DNA of 64,000 nucleotides from positions 1-64,000 of the forward strand of contig CAJTZO010000005.1 in the NCBI GenBank assembly GCA_910583755.1, read 5' to 3'. The notes beneath the pieces were generated by a model. That model was not told the origin of the DNA. It ran no database searches and saw nothing but the letters and a program-made list of their open reading frames with translations. The stretch is from an uncultured Clostridia bacterium. Lineage in GTDB: Bacteria; Bacillota; Clostridia; Lachnospirales; Anaerotignaceae. Each line of letters starts with the position of its first letter. Position 1 is the first letter of the stretch. The translations under genes and the position numbers were made by a program. Shown here piece after piece: positions 1 through 7,612 of this stretch.

Positions 1-150
1 ATTTTTAAAAATCTTTTTTGTATTTTTATTTTCATGTTAAGTTAACAGAACCTATAAAAAATAATATTTTCTATTAGTATAATATGAAATACCATACAAA
101 TCAATCTTCTTTTTAAAAAAGAGAAAAAGTTTTATTCTGTACAAAAAAGT

Positions 151-1017
151 TTATGTTAATATATTATGTACTACTTTTAATAAGGGGACATCATTAATTG
201 CTTTTACAAAATGAATCCCTCTTTTTTTACAAAATTCTTTTATTTCAGCCTCATAAGTTTCTACTGCTTTTTGATAATTTTTTAAAACTTCTTCTGTTAA
301 TTCTAAATCTCTTGTTTCTCCTGTTTCTTTATCTACTAATCTAAAACTTCCTTTTTGTGGTGGAAAAACATCTTCTTTTGCCAATACCCATACAAGCACC
401 ATTTCTTGCTTTTTATATTGCAATAATTTGATTGCTTCTTTCCAATTATCTTCTGTCAGAAGGTCTGAAAAAACAAAAGAAATTCCTCTACCCAAAGGCA
501 AGTTAGCACATTCTTTGATTGCTTTTGTAAAAGAAGTAAACCCTTTTTGTTCCGATTGATTTAAAAATTGAACAACCTCCATAAATTGATTACTAGATTG
601 GGTATTTAACTTTTTTTGTTGTAACCCATCTCCCCAACAAAACAAATTTACCTTATCCATATTTTTTAATGCAACATAGGCAATAGAAGCTGTCAAAGCT
701 TTTGCATATAATTGTTTTTGAGTATCTGACATAGATTTACTATTATCTAAAAACAAATTAATGGTTGCTTGCTTTTCTTCTAAAAATACTTTCATATATA
801 ATTTTTCAAAACGAGCATAAGTATTCCAGTCAATTCTTCTTAAATCGTCACCGATAGCATATTCTCTATAGTCTGAAAATTCAAGAGAATTTCCTTGCGC
901 TTTTGCCTTGCGAGCACCACTATAACCACCCGTTCCTAATTTTTGCTTTATATTTAAAGAAAGTGCTTCTAGTTTTGTAAGATATTCTTTTGTAAAAACA
1001 TCATTCAGATTTTCCAT
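151..1017 (-). CDS. DUF58 domain protein (MoxR partner)
   Basis: The 288-residue protein carries the DUF58 signature FSDYREYAIGDDLRRIDW near its N-terminus, followed by a von Willebrand A-like segment with a DNSKS metal-site motif. DUF58 proteins usually work with a MoxR-type AAA+ ATPase, possibly in assembling or activating surface or metal-dependent complexes; the exact substrate is unknown. The MoxR gene is immediately upstream and overlaps it, so the two are translationally coupled. I chose the ATG at 1017 because GAGGG lies five bases upstream; a GTG at 1029 is in frame but has no better site. No membrane segment is obvious. The family call is firm, the role is inferred. Confidence 0.9.
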   Translation of the reverse strand: MENLNDVFTKEYLTKLEALSLNIKQKLGTGGYSGARKAKAQGNSLEFSDYREYAIGDDLRRIDWNTYARFEKLYMKVFLEEKQATINLFLDNSKSMSDTQKQLYAKALTASIAYVALKNMDKVNLFCWGDGLQQKKLNTQSSNQFMEVVQFLNQSEQKGFTSFTKAIKECANLPLGRGISFVFSDLLTEDNWKEAIKLLQYKKQEMVLVWVLAKEDVFPPQKGSFRLVDKETGETRDLELTEEVLKNYQKAVETYEAEIKEFCKKRGIHFVKAINDVPLLKVVHNILT

Positions 1018-1996
1018 GTTCGCCCTCACTTAATAAAATTTCTACAATATCATCTGCTGTCATGCCTTCTGCAATTCCCTCAAAATTTAAAAAGATTCTA
1101 TGGCGTAATACAGATTTTGCTACTTCCTGTATATCTTTATAGGCAACATGATATCTGCCATCTAAAAGGGCATAGATGCGAGCGGTGGTAATGATTGCTT
1201 GTGCACCACGAGGACTAGAGCCATATCTGACATATTTTTTTACTGCTTCTGGAGCAAGTGGTTGGTCTGGATGACTATGTAGTATTAAATCCATAGCATA
1301 GTCTGTTACAGCCTTTGCAATAGGTACTGCTTGTGCAATTTCTCTTAATTCCAAAAGTTCTTCACCACTACAAACTTTTTGTGGTTCTTTTTGAATAGCA
1401 CTTGTTGTCATAGTTACAATTTCATATAATTCTTCTTTATTGGGAAAATCTACATTTAATTGAAATAAAAACCTGTCCATCTGTGCTTCTGGCAAGGGAT
1501 AAGTTCCTTCCATTTCTAAAGGATTTTGCGTTGCCAATACAAAAAAGGGCTTGGGCAGTACATAGGTAGTTCTGCCTGCGGTAACTGTTTTTTCTTGCAT
1601 TGCTTCTAACAAGGCACTTTGTGTTTTAGGAGTTGCTCTATTGATTTCGTCAGCAAGTAGTAAATTGGTAAAGATGGCACCTTTTTGAAATTGTAGGCTA
1701 TTATTTCCATCGCTATCTTTTGCCATAATGCTGGTACCAGTTACGTCAGCAGGCATTAAATCTGGTGTAAACTGGATTCTTGAAAATTCTAAATCAAGCA
1801 CTTTACCAATAGCTTTTACAAGTTGAGTTTTTCCCAAACCAGGTAGCCCTTCCAGCAGAACATTTCCACCAGCCACCATAGCAGTCAATACATTACGAAT
1901 CAAAGCCTTTTGACCAATAATGACGCTACTGATTTCCTGCTCTATTTTTTCAAATTTTTGTTTAAACTCTTTTATTTTTATTTCATCAATTTCCAT
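1001..1996 (-). CDS. MoxR-family AAA+ ATPase
   Basis: This 331-residue ATPase has a Walker A motif GLPGLGKT, Walker B LLADEINRA, and the MoxR-specific stretch ATQNPLEMEGTYPLPEAQ followed by the sensor region MDRFLFQ. MoxR proteins are chaperone-like AAA+ ATPases that act with a VWA or DUF58 partner, here encoded directly downstream with an overlap of 17 bases. The ATG at 1996 has AGAGG eight bases upstream. A strong sigma-A-type promoter lies upstream, so this is probably the first gene of a minus-strand operon that continues past the left edge of the window. Length is typical for the family. Confidence 0.93.
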   Translation of the reverse strand: MEIDEIKIKEFKQKFEKIEQEISSVIIGQKALIRNVLTAMVAGGNVLLEGLPGLGKTQLVKAIGKVLDLEFSRIQFTPDLMPADVTGTSIMAKDSDGNNSLQFQKGAIFTNLLLADEINRATPKTQSALLEAMQEKTVTAGRTTYVLPKPFFVLATQNPLEMEGTYPLPEAQMDRFLFQLNVDFPNKEELYEIVTMTTSAIQKEPQKVCSGEELLELREIAQAVPIAKAVTDYAMDLILHSHPDQPLAPEAVKKYVRYGSSPRGAQAIITTARIYALLDGRYHVAYKDIQEVAKSVLRHRIFLNFEGIAEGMTADDIVEILLSEGEHGKSE

Positions 1997-2029
1997 GATA
2001 GAACCTCTTTTCTCTGTTATTCTTTTTTC

Positions 2030-2058
2030 ATTATAAAATGCCTTTTTCTTTTCGTCAA
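2030..2058 (-). promoter_or_regulatory. Predicted promoter of moxR-DUF58
   Basis: On the minus strand TTGACG (2058-2053) and TATAAT (2035-2030) are separated by exactly 17 bases, about 35 bases before the MoxR start codon. Confidence 0.7.
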
Positions 2059-2099
2059 TCTTCTAAAAAAACTGTAATAAAATCTTATGAAATTTTATG

Positions 2100-2127
2100 T
2101 TTCATAATTCTTTTCCTATGATATAAT
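2100..2127 (+). promoter_or_regulatory. Possible promoter of CPBP protease gene
   Basis: A perfect TATAAT (2122-2127) sits 33 bases before the start codon. The -35 region is weak (TTTCAT at 2100-2105, 16-base spacer), so only the -10 is convincing. Confidence 0.4.
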
Positions 2128-2159
2128 AATGTGAAATCAGAAGAAAGGAATTTTAAAAT

Positions 2160-3077
2160 ATGGATAGAACGACAGCAACAAATTTTACGGTACTATGTAT
2201 GTTTTTAAATCTGTTATTTTGGACGTTTGTCTGGGAGCCACTTGCAACAACGTTACATTTACCAACTTTATTTCAGCTAAGTTTATTTCAAGTGATTCTT
2301 TTTATTGTGCCAAGTGTGCTGTATATTTTTTTCACAAAACTACAGCCCAAACAAGTTTTACGCTTAAATCCCATTACTATTAAAAATGCTATTCTTATCA
2401 TATGTATCGCTATCGCAGTGCAACCAAGTATGGCGCTGTTATCTTTTTTGTCCTCTTTTTTGTTTCAAAACAATATTTCAGCCACTTTGTATGCACATAG
2501 TGATTCAAACATCTTTTTACTTTTGCTTTCGGTGGCGATAGTACCAGCGATATGTGAGGAATTATTTTTTAGAGGAATTGTGTTTTATAATTTACAAAAT
2601 TTACGACTCAAGCAAGCATGTTGCATTACTGGTTTTTATTTTGGGTTGATGCATATGGATTTGCAGCAAATATCATATACCTTTGCAATAGGGGTCTTTT
2701 TTTGTTTTTTGGTGTACCGTACCAATAGCGTTTATGCGTCTATTTTAGCGCATTTTATCATTAATGGCAGCCAGACAATTTATAGTATACTTATCAGTCA
2801 TATGCAGCAGGAGGGAATATTAGTGGCGATAGAGGAACTGCTTGCACCAAAAGGGGAGTTTCATTCTATAGGGATGATGTTTTTATTTTCAATACCATTT
2901 TTTGTAGGTTTTTTGTGGTTGTTTTGTAAAGCAAACCCACCACAAAGGATACCAACAGAACAGGGCTTTCCGCAATATCGTCCAAACCGAAAATGTAGAG
3001 AAACACCTTATGACGTCTTTTTCTATGTTATCATTGGAATATATGTACTGATGGCAGTGGTACCGCAACTGTTTTAA
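2160..3077 (+). CDS. CPBP family intramembrane metalloprotease
   Basis: A 305-residue multi-pass membrane protein with the CPBP (Abi/CAAX protease) motifs in order: EELFFRG (the EExxxR motif, about residue 135), FGLMHMD with the second-motif histidine, and HFIINGSQ with the third. These residues are the metal-binding and catalytic set of the Rce1-like family. Such proteins in Firmicutes act in peptide maturation, bacteriocin self-immunity or membrane protein processing; no bacteriocin operon surrounds this one, so the substrate is unknown. The C-terminus has a Pro/Arg-rich cytosolic stretch and a final membrane segment. The gene stands alone, and its stop codon lies inside the start of a dispersed repeat. 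Confidence 0.9.
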   Translation: MDRTTATNFTVLCMFLNLLFWTFVWEPLATTLHLPTLFQLSLFQVILFIVPSVLYIFFTKLQPKQVLRLNPITIKNAILIICIAIAVQPSMALLSFLSSFLFQNNISATLYAHSDSNIFLLLLSVAIVPAICEELFFRGIVFYNLQNLRLKQACCITGFYFGLMHMDLQQISYTFAIGVFFCFLVYRTNSVYASILAHFIINGSQTIYSILISHMQQEGILVAIEELLAPKGEFHSIGMMFLFSIPFFVGFLWLFCKANPPQRIPTEQGFPQYRPNRKCRETPYDVFFYVIIGIYVLMAVVPQLF

Positions 3078-3218
3078 TACAAAACTAGTATTTCGTTAAA
3101 AAGATTGATTTTATAAGGAAAAATGCAAGTTTTTCTAAAAAATTTTTTGTCCAACTTTTTTTTAAAAAAGTTGGTGGGTGTGGGTGAAACCCACAAAAAA
3201 AGACTTTATTGACAGACT
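3073..3218 (+). repeat. TGGGTG modular repeat, copy A (forward, partial)
   Basis: This copy contains two of the three modules of the dispersed family. One has TTTCGTTAAAAAGATT and the AAGGAAAAATGC arm. The other has the two hairpins CCAACTTTTT/AAAAAGTTGG and GTGGGTGTGGGTGAAACCCAC, ending TTGACAGACT. The GAGGGCTAGCCCTC module is missing. It begins across the CPBP stop codon and ends directly before an intrinsic terminator. Confidence 0.85.
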
Positions 3219-3220
3219 AA

Positions 3221-3246
3221 CAGGCGGTCAAAAGACCGCCCGTTTT
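3221..3246 (+). terminator. Intrinsic terminator after CPBP gene
   Basis: The perfect inverted repeat GGCGGTC-AAAA-GACCGCC is followed by CGTTTTTT on the plus strand. It also lies 3' of the convergent Cys-rich gene, but on that strand no T-run follows directly. Confidence 0.85.
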
Positions 3247-3254
3247 TTAAGTGC

Positions 3255-3452
3255 TTAGTTACAGCCACAGCTGTTATTATTGTTACAACCGCAACCACAA
3301 CCGTTATTGTTGTTATTGTTGTTGCAGCCGCAACCTTGGCTATTCCAGAAGTCATACCAAGCGTCAGCATAGTTACTGCAGCAGCTAGAGCAGTTACAGC
3401 CGCAACCTCCACAAGAATTACATCCGTTGTTACATCCATTACATCCACACAT
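3255..3452 (-). CDS. Small Cys/Asn/Gly-rich protein (17 Cys in 65 aa)
   Basis: The 65-residue product is built of CGC, CNGC and NGC repeats: 17 Cys, 19 Asn and 12 Gly by my count. A central island, YADAWYDFWNS, is the only part with aromatic residues. It begins ATGTGTGGATG with an ideal AAAGGAG nine bases upstream and has its own TTGAAA-16-TATAAA promoter, so it is a real gene. The overlapping Ala/Val/Thr-rich frame on the same strand is a shadow. There is no signal peptide. I do not recognise the family. Possible roles are metal binding, a disulfide-linked coat component or a modified-peptide precursor, but no maturation enzyme is adjacent, so the function is open. Confidence 0.8.
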   Translation of the reverse strand: MCGCNGCNNGCNSCGGCGCNCSSCCSNYADAWYDFWNSQGCGCNNNNNNNGCGCGCNNNNSCGCN

Positions 3453-3477
3453 TTTAAATTTCTCCTTTCAAATTTGT

Positions 3478-3505
3478 TTTATAGTACATACTATGCTTGT
3501 TTCAA
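3478..3505 (-). promoter_or_regulatory. Predicted promoter of Cys-rich small gene
   Basis: TTGAAA (3505-3500) and TATAAA (3483-3478) are 16 bases apart on the minus strand, 26 bases before the start codon. Confidence 0.6.
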
Positions 3506-3590
3506 AAAAGTGTTACTGTATTTTTAAAAAAATTTTTATTGTTTTTTTTATATTAGTAAAATCATACAGCAAATAAATCTAGGAAACATA

Positions 3591-3619
3591 TTGTAAAAAT
3601 ATGAGTTTTACAGTAATAT
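3591..3619 (+). promoter_or_regulatory. Predicted promoter of ferredoxin-like gene
   Basis: TTGTAA (3591-3596) and TAATAT (3614-3619) are 17 bases apart, 35 bases before the TTG start codon. No Fur-box-like palindrome is visible here. Confidence 0.45.
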
Positions 3620-3653
3620 AGATAAGGGTAAACCAGATAGGAGGAACAGCGAA

Positions 3654-4277
3654 TTGATAAGAAAAATAATAAAAATAGAAGAAGCACTTTGTAATGGTTG
3701 TGGTGCTTGTGCAAATGCTTGTCATGAAGGTGCGATTGCTATAAAAAATGGAAAAGCTGTGTTAGTAAGAGATGATTATTGTGATGGATTAGGAAATTGC
3801 TTGCCAATTTGTCCAACAAATGCCATTTCTTTTGAAGAAAGAGAAGCAGCTCCTTTTGATGAAGCAGCAATCAAACAAAATAAAAAAACATATAAGGAAA
3901 AGGAACAACATATGGAAAGTAGACTGCAACAGTGGCCTGTACAAATAAAATTAGTTCCAGAAAATGCCCCTTATTTTTCAGAAGCAGATGTACTTGTGGC
4001 AGCAGATTGCACTGCGTATGCGTATGGAGATTTTCATAGAGATTTTATGGAAGGAAAAGCGATTGTTGTAGGTTGTACAAAATTAGATGATATAGACTAT
4101 TCGGAAAAGTTAGCAAAGATATTCCGCAACAATGACATAAAAAGTGTTACAGTAACAAGAATGGAGGTTCCTTGTTGTGGCGGCATGGAATATGCTGTAA
4201 CAAAGGCAATTCAAGAAAGCGAAAAAAAAATTCCTCTCAATATCATAACGATTAGCAGAGATGGAATGATAAAGTAA
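3654..4277 (+). CDS. 4Fe-4S ferredoxin-domain protein
   Basis: A 207-residue protein with an N-terminal dicluster ferredoxin fold. The first motif is complete (Cys13, 16, 19, 23). The second has Cys43, 49 and 53 but Leu46 where a cysteine is expected, so cluster II may be absent, a 3Fe-4S centre or differently ligated. The C-terminal 120 residues hold further cysteines in AADCTAYAYGDFH, VVGCTK and VPCCGGME, which could bind another centre. It is probably a cytosolic electron-transfer protein with unknown partners. The start is a TTG at 3654 preceded by AGGAGG nine bases away; no ATG fits. An intrinsic terminator follows, so it is likely monocistronic. The ferredoxin domain is certain, the biochemical role is not. 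Confidence 0.85.
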   Translation: MIRKIIKIEEALCNGCGACANACHEGAIAIKNGKAVLVRDDYCDGLGNCLPICPTNAISFEEREAAPFDEAAIKQNKKTYKEKEQHMESRLQQWPVQIKLVPENAPYFSEADVLVAADCTAYAYGDFHRDFMEGKAIVVGCTKLDDIDYSEKLAKIFRNNDIKSVTVTRMEVPCCGGMEYAVTKAIQESEKKIPLNIITISRDGMIK

Positions 4278-4281
4278 TCGG

Positions 4282-4318
4282 AAAGCCTTATCCTGTTTTA
4301 TGTGATAAGGCTTTTTGT
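4282..4318 (+). terminator. Intrinsic terminator after ferredoxin-like gene
   Basis: The 11-bp arms AAAGCCTTATC and GATAAGGCTTT enclose an 11-base loop and are followed by TTGTTT. Confidence 0.8.
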
Positions 4319-4338
4319 TTCGTGGGAAGGAGAAAAAG

Positions 4339-4935
4339 ATGGAGTTAGAAAAACAAAGACAACATATTTTAAGTGGGGCAATGTATAATGACTTGACACC
4401 TGAATTAATAAAGGCAAGAGAAACAACAGTATTACTAACAAATGAATACAACAATAGTTTTGGACAGCCAGCAGAAACAAGAGAAAAAATATTAAAGAAA
4501 ATTTTAAAATCAGTAGGAAAAGATGTATTTTTTGAGCCTAACTTTCGCTGTGAATTTGGATACAATATTTCTATAGGAAATTATTTTTATGCAAATTTTG
4601 ATTGTGTTATGCTAGATGGTGGAGGAATTGAAATAGGAGATTATGTTTTATTTGGACCACGAGTAGGCATTTATACATCCAATCATGCTATTGATTTTGA
4701 AGAACGAATGGCTGGTGCATGTTATGCAAAAAAAGTGAAAATCGGTAATCATGTTTGGGTAGGTGGTGGTGTTCAAATTAATCAGGGGGTGACAATCGGA
4801 GAAAATACCATTATAGGGTCTGGAAGTGTTGTCACAAAGAATATTCCAGCAAATGTGATTGCAGGTGGTGTACCCTGTAAAGTGATAAGAGAAATTACAG
4901 AAAAAGATAAAACAGGTTATAAAAAAGATAAGTAA
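4339..4935 (+). CDS. Sugar O-acetyltransferase (maltose/galactoside type)
   Basis: This 198-residue protein has the N-terminal Mac domain of maltose O-acetyltransferases (MELEKQRQHILSGAMYND) followed by a left-handed beta-helix of hexapeptide repeats. The active-site stretch TSNHAIDFEER supplies the expected histidine, and the GNHVWVGGGVQI coil is typical of LacA/Maa proteins. It transfers acetyl from acetyl-CoA to a sugar hydroxyl in the cytosol. The ATG at 4339 has AAGGAG seven bases upstream; an upstream TTG at 4315 lies inside the previous gene's terminator and is rejected. feoA begins 13 bases after the stop, so it may share a transcript with feoAB, although no functional link is obvious. 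Confidence 0.9.
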   Translation: MELEKQRQHILSGAMYNDLTPELIKARETTVLLTNEYNNSFGQPAETREKILKKILKSVGKDVFFEPNFRCEFGYNISIGNYFYANFDCVMLDGGGIEIGDYVLFGPRVGIYTSNHAIDFEERMAGACYAKKVKIGNHVWVGGGVQINQGVTIGENTIIGSGSVVTKNIPANVIAGGVPCKVIREITEKDKTGYKKDK

Positions 4936-4948
4936 GTAGGAGGAAACC

Positions 4949-5182
4949 ATGACATTAAATGCTGGGGAAATAAATGCTACATACATTGTAGAAAAATTAG
5001 ATTTACCCTTACAAATGGAAAAAAGATTACAGGCGTTAGGCATGACCTATGGAACAAAAGTGGAAGTATTAAATAACAAAAGCGGCGGAACGTTAATTAT
5101 AAAAGTAAGAGGAACACGTTTTGCCATAGGAAAAGGAATTTCAAGGAAGATAGAAGTCAGGAGGTCTTGGTATGGCGCATGA
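4949..5182 (+). CDS. feoA: FeoA ferrous iron transport accessory protein
   Basis: A 77-residue SH3-like FeoA protein, of normal family length, with the typical block MEKRLQALGMTYGTKVEV and the closing VRGTRFAIGKGISRKIEV. FeoA associates with FeoB at the inner face of the membrane and is needed for full Fe(II) uptake. TAGGAGG lies ahead of the ATG. The gene overlaps feoB by 11 bases, which indicates translational coupling. No feoC follows. Confidence 0.95.
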   Translation: MTLNAGEINATYIVEKLDLPLQMEKRLQALGMTYGTKVEVLNNKSGGTLIIKVRGTRFAIGKGISRKIEVRRSWYGA

Positions 5183-7196
5183 TATTACAGTTGGGTTTAT
5201 CGGAAATCCGAACTGTGGTAAAACAACATTATTTAATGTTTATACGGGTGCAAATTTAAAGGTTGCTAACTGGCCCGGTGTCACCGTGGAAAAAGTGGAA
5301 GGAACCTTAAAACAGCATGATTTGAATATCCGTTTAGTTGATTTGCCGGGAACGTATAGTTTAACCTCCTATACAATGGAAGAAAAAGTTTCTCGTCAGT
5401 TTATATTGAGTGATGAAGTAGACATGATTATTGATGTAGTAGATGCCTCTTCTTTGGAAAGAAATTTATATTTAACGTTACAACTGTTAGAACTTGGTAA
5501 ACCAGTGATTGTAGCATTAAATATGATGGATATTGTGGAAAAAAGAGGAATGGAAATTGATATGCACCGGTTGCCAGAAATGCTTGGCGTTCCGGTTATT
5601 CCTGTTTCTGCAAGGACACGAAAGGGGATTCCTACCTTAATGCACGCAGCTGCACATCATTATGACCAAAAAGAACCAGAAATTTTAATCCATAATCATA
5701 CAGGAGGAGAAAAACATCAAAAATATGCTATGGTGTACTCTGATAAGATAGAGAAAAAAATAGATGGTATCATAGAAGAATTAGAGAAATATCCAGAATT
5801 AAAAAATAAACGCTGGTATGCTTTAAAACTATTAGAAGGGGATAAGGAAATTACAGAAAAGTATCCTATTAATTTGCCAAATGTTATTGACCGTAGTTAT
5901 GAATCGGATATTATCAATGAAAAATATGATTTTATAGAAGAAATTATAGAAGAAGTTGTCTTTCATAAGGCAGAAAGAGAAGCATTAACAGATAAGGTGG
6001 ACAAGTTGTTGACACATAAAATAGGGAGTATTCCTATTTTTTTGTTTGTTATGGCTTGTGTGTTTTTTTTAACATTTACAGTAGGAGATTGGTTGAAAGG
6101 ATATTTTGAAATTTTAATGGAAATCATAAGTAATGGCGCAGTGGCTACATTAGAAGCAATCAAAGTAAGTCCACCCATCATATCCCTGCTTGTAGATGGG
6201 ATTATGGCGGGTGTGGGTGGAATTTTAACATTTTTACCTAATATTTTTATTTTGTTTTTAGCTTTGGCATTTTTGGAAGATAGTGGTTATATGTCCCGGG
6301 TAGCTTATGTAATGGATGGTGTTATGGGAAAGCTTGGGCTTTCTGGAAGGGCATTTATTCCCATGATATTAGGTTTTGGTTGTTCTGTCCCTGCCATTAT
6401 GGCTTCTCGAGCATTGGAACAAAAAAGTGACCGTTATAAAATTATGTTGGTTACACCTTTTATGTCCTGTAGTGCAAGGCTACCTATATACATATTATTT
6501 TCTGGTATGTTTTTTGGAAAATATGCCATGATTGCAGCCTATTCTATGTATGTGATTGGGATTCTTGTTGCATTAATCGCCTTATTTTTTATGAAAGTAA
6601 AAGGAAAAAAAGAATTAAAAAATGATTTACTAATAGAATTGCCCGAATATAAAATGCCCAGTGCTCGAACAGTTTGGATATATGTATGGGAAAAAGTGAA
6701 AGATTATTTAACAAAAGCGGGAACAACTATTTTTATCGCTTCTATTATTATGTGGTTTTTATTAAATTTTGGCATCAAAGGATATTCTACCGATATGACA
6801 AATAGTTTTGGTGCAGCAATAGGACATCTGTTAGAGCCATTTTTTGCTCCGATTGGTTTGGGATATTGGCAAATTGCAGTAGCCTTAATAGCAGGGATTT
6901 CTGCAAAAGAAGTAGTGGTATCTAGTTGTGCAGTATTATTTGCTGTACCTAATATTAATTCAGCAGTAGGTATGACAGCGTTAGCAGAAATATTAAATGG
7001 TATGGGATTTTATGCCTTAAATGCATATTGTCTTATGATATTTTGTTTATTGTATGTTCCTTGTGCAGCAACCATTGCAACGATAAAAAAAGAGTCTGAA
7101 AGTTGGAAATGGACAGGAATTTCTGTTTTATTTCAGATTATGGTAGCATGGATAGTTACATTTTTGGTGTATCAAATAGGCAGTTTTTTATTTTAA
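5172..7196 (+). CDS. feoB: FeoB ferrous iron transporter
   Basis: A 674-residue Fe(II) permease with an N-terminal G domain and a C-terminal membrane region. G1 is GNPNCGKT (residues 11-18), G3 is DLPG (57-60), G4 is NMMD (117-120) and G5 is SARTRKG. The membrane part contains both conserved gate segments, GCSVPAIMASR and the later PCAATIATIK. It imports ferrous iron under anaerobic conditions, driven or gated by the GTPase. The ATG at 5172 has AGGAGG seven bases upstream. It forms an operon with feoA and ends before a dispersed repeat and a terminator. Length matches Gram-positive FeoB proteins. Confidence 0.97.
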   Translation: MAHDITVGFIGNPNCGKTTLFNVYTGANLKVANWPGVTVEKVEGTLKQHDLNIRLVDLPGTYSLTSYTMEEKVSRQFILSDEVDMIIDVVDASSLERNLYLTLQLLELGKPVIVALNMMDIVEKRGMEIDMHRLPEMLGVPVIPVSARTRKGIPTLMHAAAHHYDQKEPEILIHNHTGGEKHQKYAMVYSDKIEKKIDGIIEELEKYPELKNKRWYALKLLEGDKEITEKYPINLPNVIDRSYESDIINEKYDFIEEIIEEVVFHKAEREALTDKVDKLLTHKIGSIPIFLFVMACVFFLTFTVGDWLKGYFEILMEIISNGAVATLEAIKVSPPIISLLVDGIMAGVGGILTFLPNIFILFLALAFLEDSGYMSRVAYVMDGVMGKLGLSGRAFIPMILGFGCSVPAIMASRALEQKSDRYKIMLVTPFMSCSARLPIYILFSGMFFGKYAMIAAYSMYVIGILVALIALFFMKVKGKKELKNDLLIELPEYKMPSARTVWIYVWEKVKDYLTKAGTTIFIASIIMWFLLNFGIKGYSTDMTNSFGAAIGHLLEPFFAPIGLGYWQIAVALIAGISAKEVVVSSCAVLFAVPNINSAVGMTALAEILNGMGFYALNAYCLMIFCLLYVPCAATIATIKKESESWKWTGISVLFQIMVAWIVTFLVYQIGSFLF

Positions 7197-7255
7197 ATTA
7201 TGAAATTGTTAAAAAAGTAGTTTTTGTCTGTTTTAAAAGCATATTTGTAGGTAAA

Positions 7256-7416
7256 AAGAATCAAAGAACTTTAATACGAAATTAACGTTTCGCTAAAAAG
7301 ATTAATTTTATAAGGAAAAACGCTAGTTTTTCCATAAAAGTTTTTTGTCCAACTTTTTTTTAAAAAAGTTGGTGGGTGTGGGTGAAACCCACAAAAAAAG
7401 ACTTTATTGACAGACT
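7256..7416 (+). repeat. TGGGTG modular repeat, copy B (forward, partial)
   Basis: This copy begins AATCAAAGAACTTTAATACG, continues through GTTTCGCTAAAAAGATT and AAGGAAAAACGCTAG, and has both hairpins (CCAAC/GTTGG and GTGGGTG/CACCC type). It ends TTGACAGACT, followed at once by a terminator. The GAGGGCTAGCCCTC module is missing. Confidence 0.85.
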
Positions 7417-7419
7417 AGA

Positions 7420-7452
7420 ACCTTGAGATTTTATCTCAAGGTCTTATTTTTT
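7420..7452 (+). terminator. Intrinsic terminator downstream of feoB
   Basis: The stem CCTTGAGA-TTTTA-TCTCAAGG, with GTCTTATTTTTTT after it, lies directly 3' of repeat copy B, about 225 bases after the feoB stop. Confidence 0.8.
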
Positions 7453-7514
7453 TAACAAATTGAATAAAAAATACCTTTTTTTGTTTTTTTTATGTGAATT
7501 ATGACTAGAAAACA

Positions 7515-7543
7515 TTGACATTTGCCGTTATTTCGGATATAGT
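7515..7543 (+). promoter_or_regulatory. Strong promoter of the ribosyl/nucleoside locus
   Basis: A consensus TTGACA (7515-7520) and TATAGT (7538-7543) are 17 bases apart. An inverted repeat CTAAA (7568-7572)/TTTAG (7582-7586) lies in the transcribed leader and is a weak candidate operator for the LacI-type protein encoded next. Confidence 0.75.
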
Positions 7544-7612
7544 AATATTTAATAAGAAAAAAGTTTACTAAAATAATTTCGTTTAGCATTTTTATCAGAG
7601 GGGAGCCTTTTT

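Noticed and set aside
1..150. Left edge of the window
   Set aside because: Very A/T-rich with no credible ORF, RNA gene or clear terminator; nothing could be supported.
2326..2340. TTCACAA as a Rex half-site
   Set aside because: It is inside the CPBP coding sequence and has no inverted partner at the right distance.
3206..3448. 80-codon Ala/Val/Thr-rich open frame over the Cys-rich gene
   Set aside because: It has no ribosome binding site, is low-complexity and is in the wrong frame; the Cys-rich frame has a perfect site and promoter.
3528..3653. Fur box upstream of the iron-sulfur/feo region
   Set aside because: No 19-bp GATAATGATTATC-like palindrome is present here or before feoA.
4110..4565. 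151-codon minus-strand frame
   Set aside because: It lies antisense to the ferredoxin-like and acetyltransferase genes and spans their terminator; no start signal.
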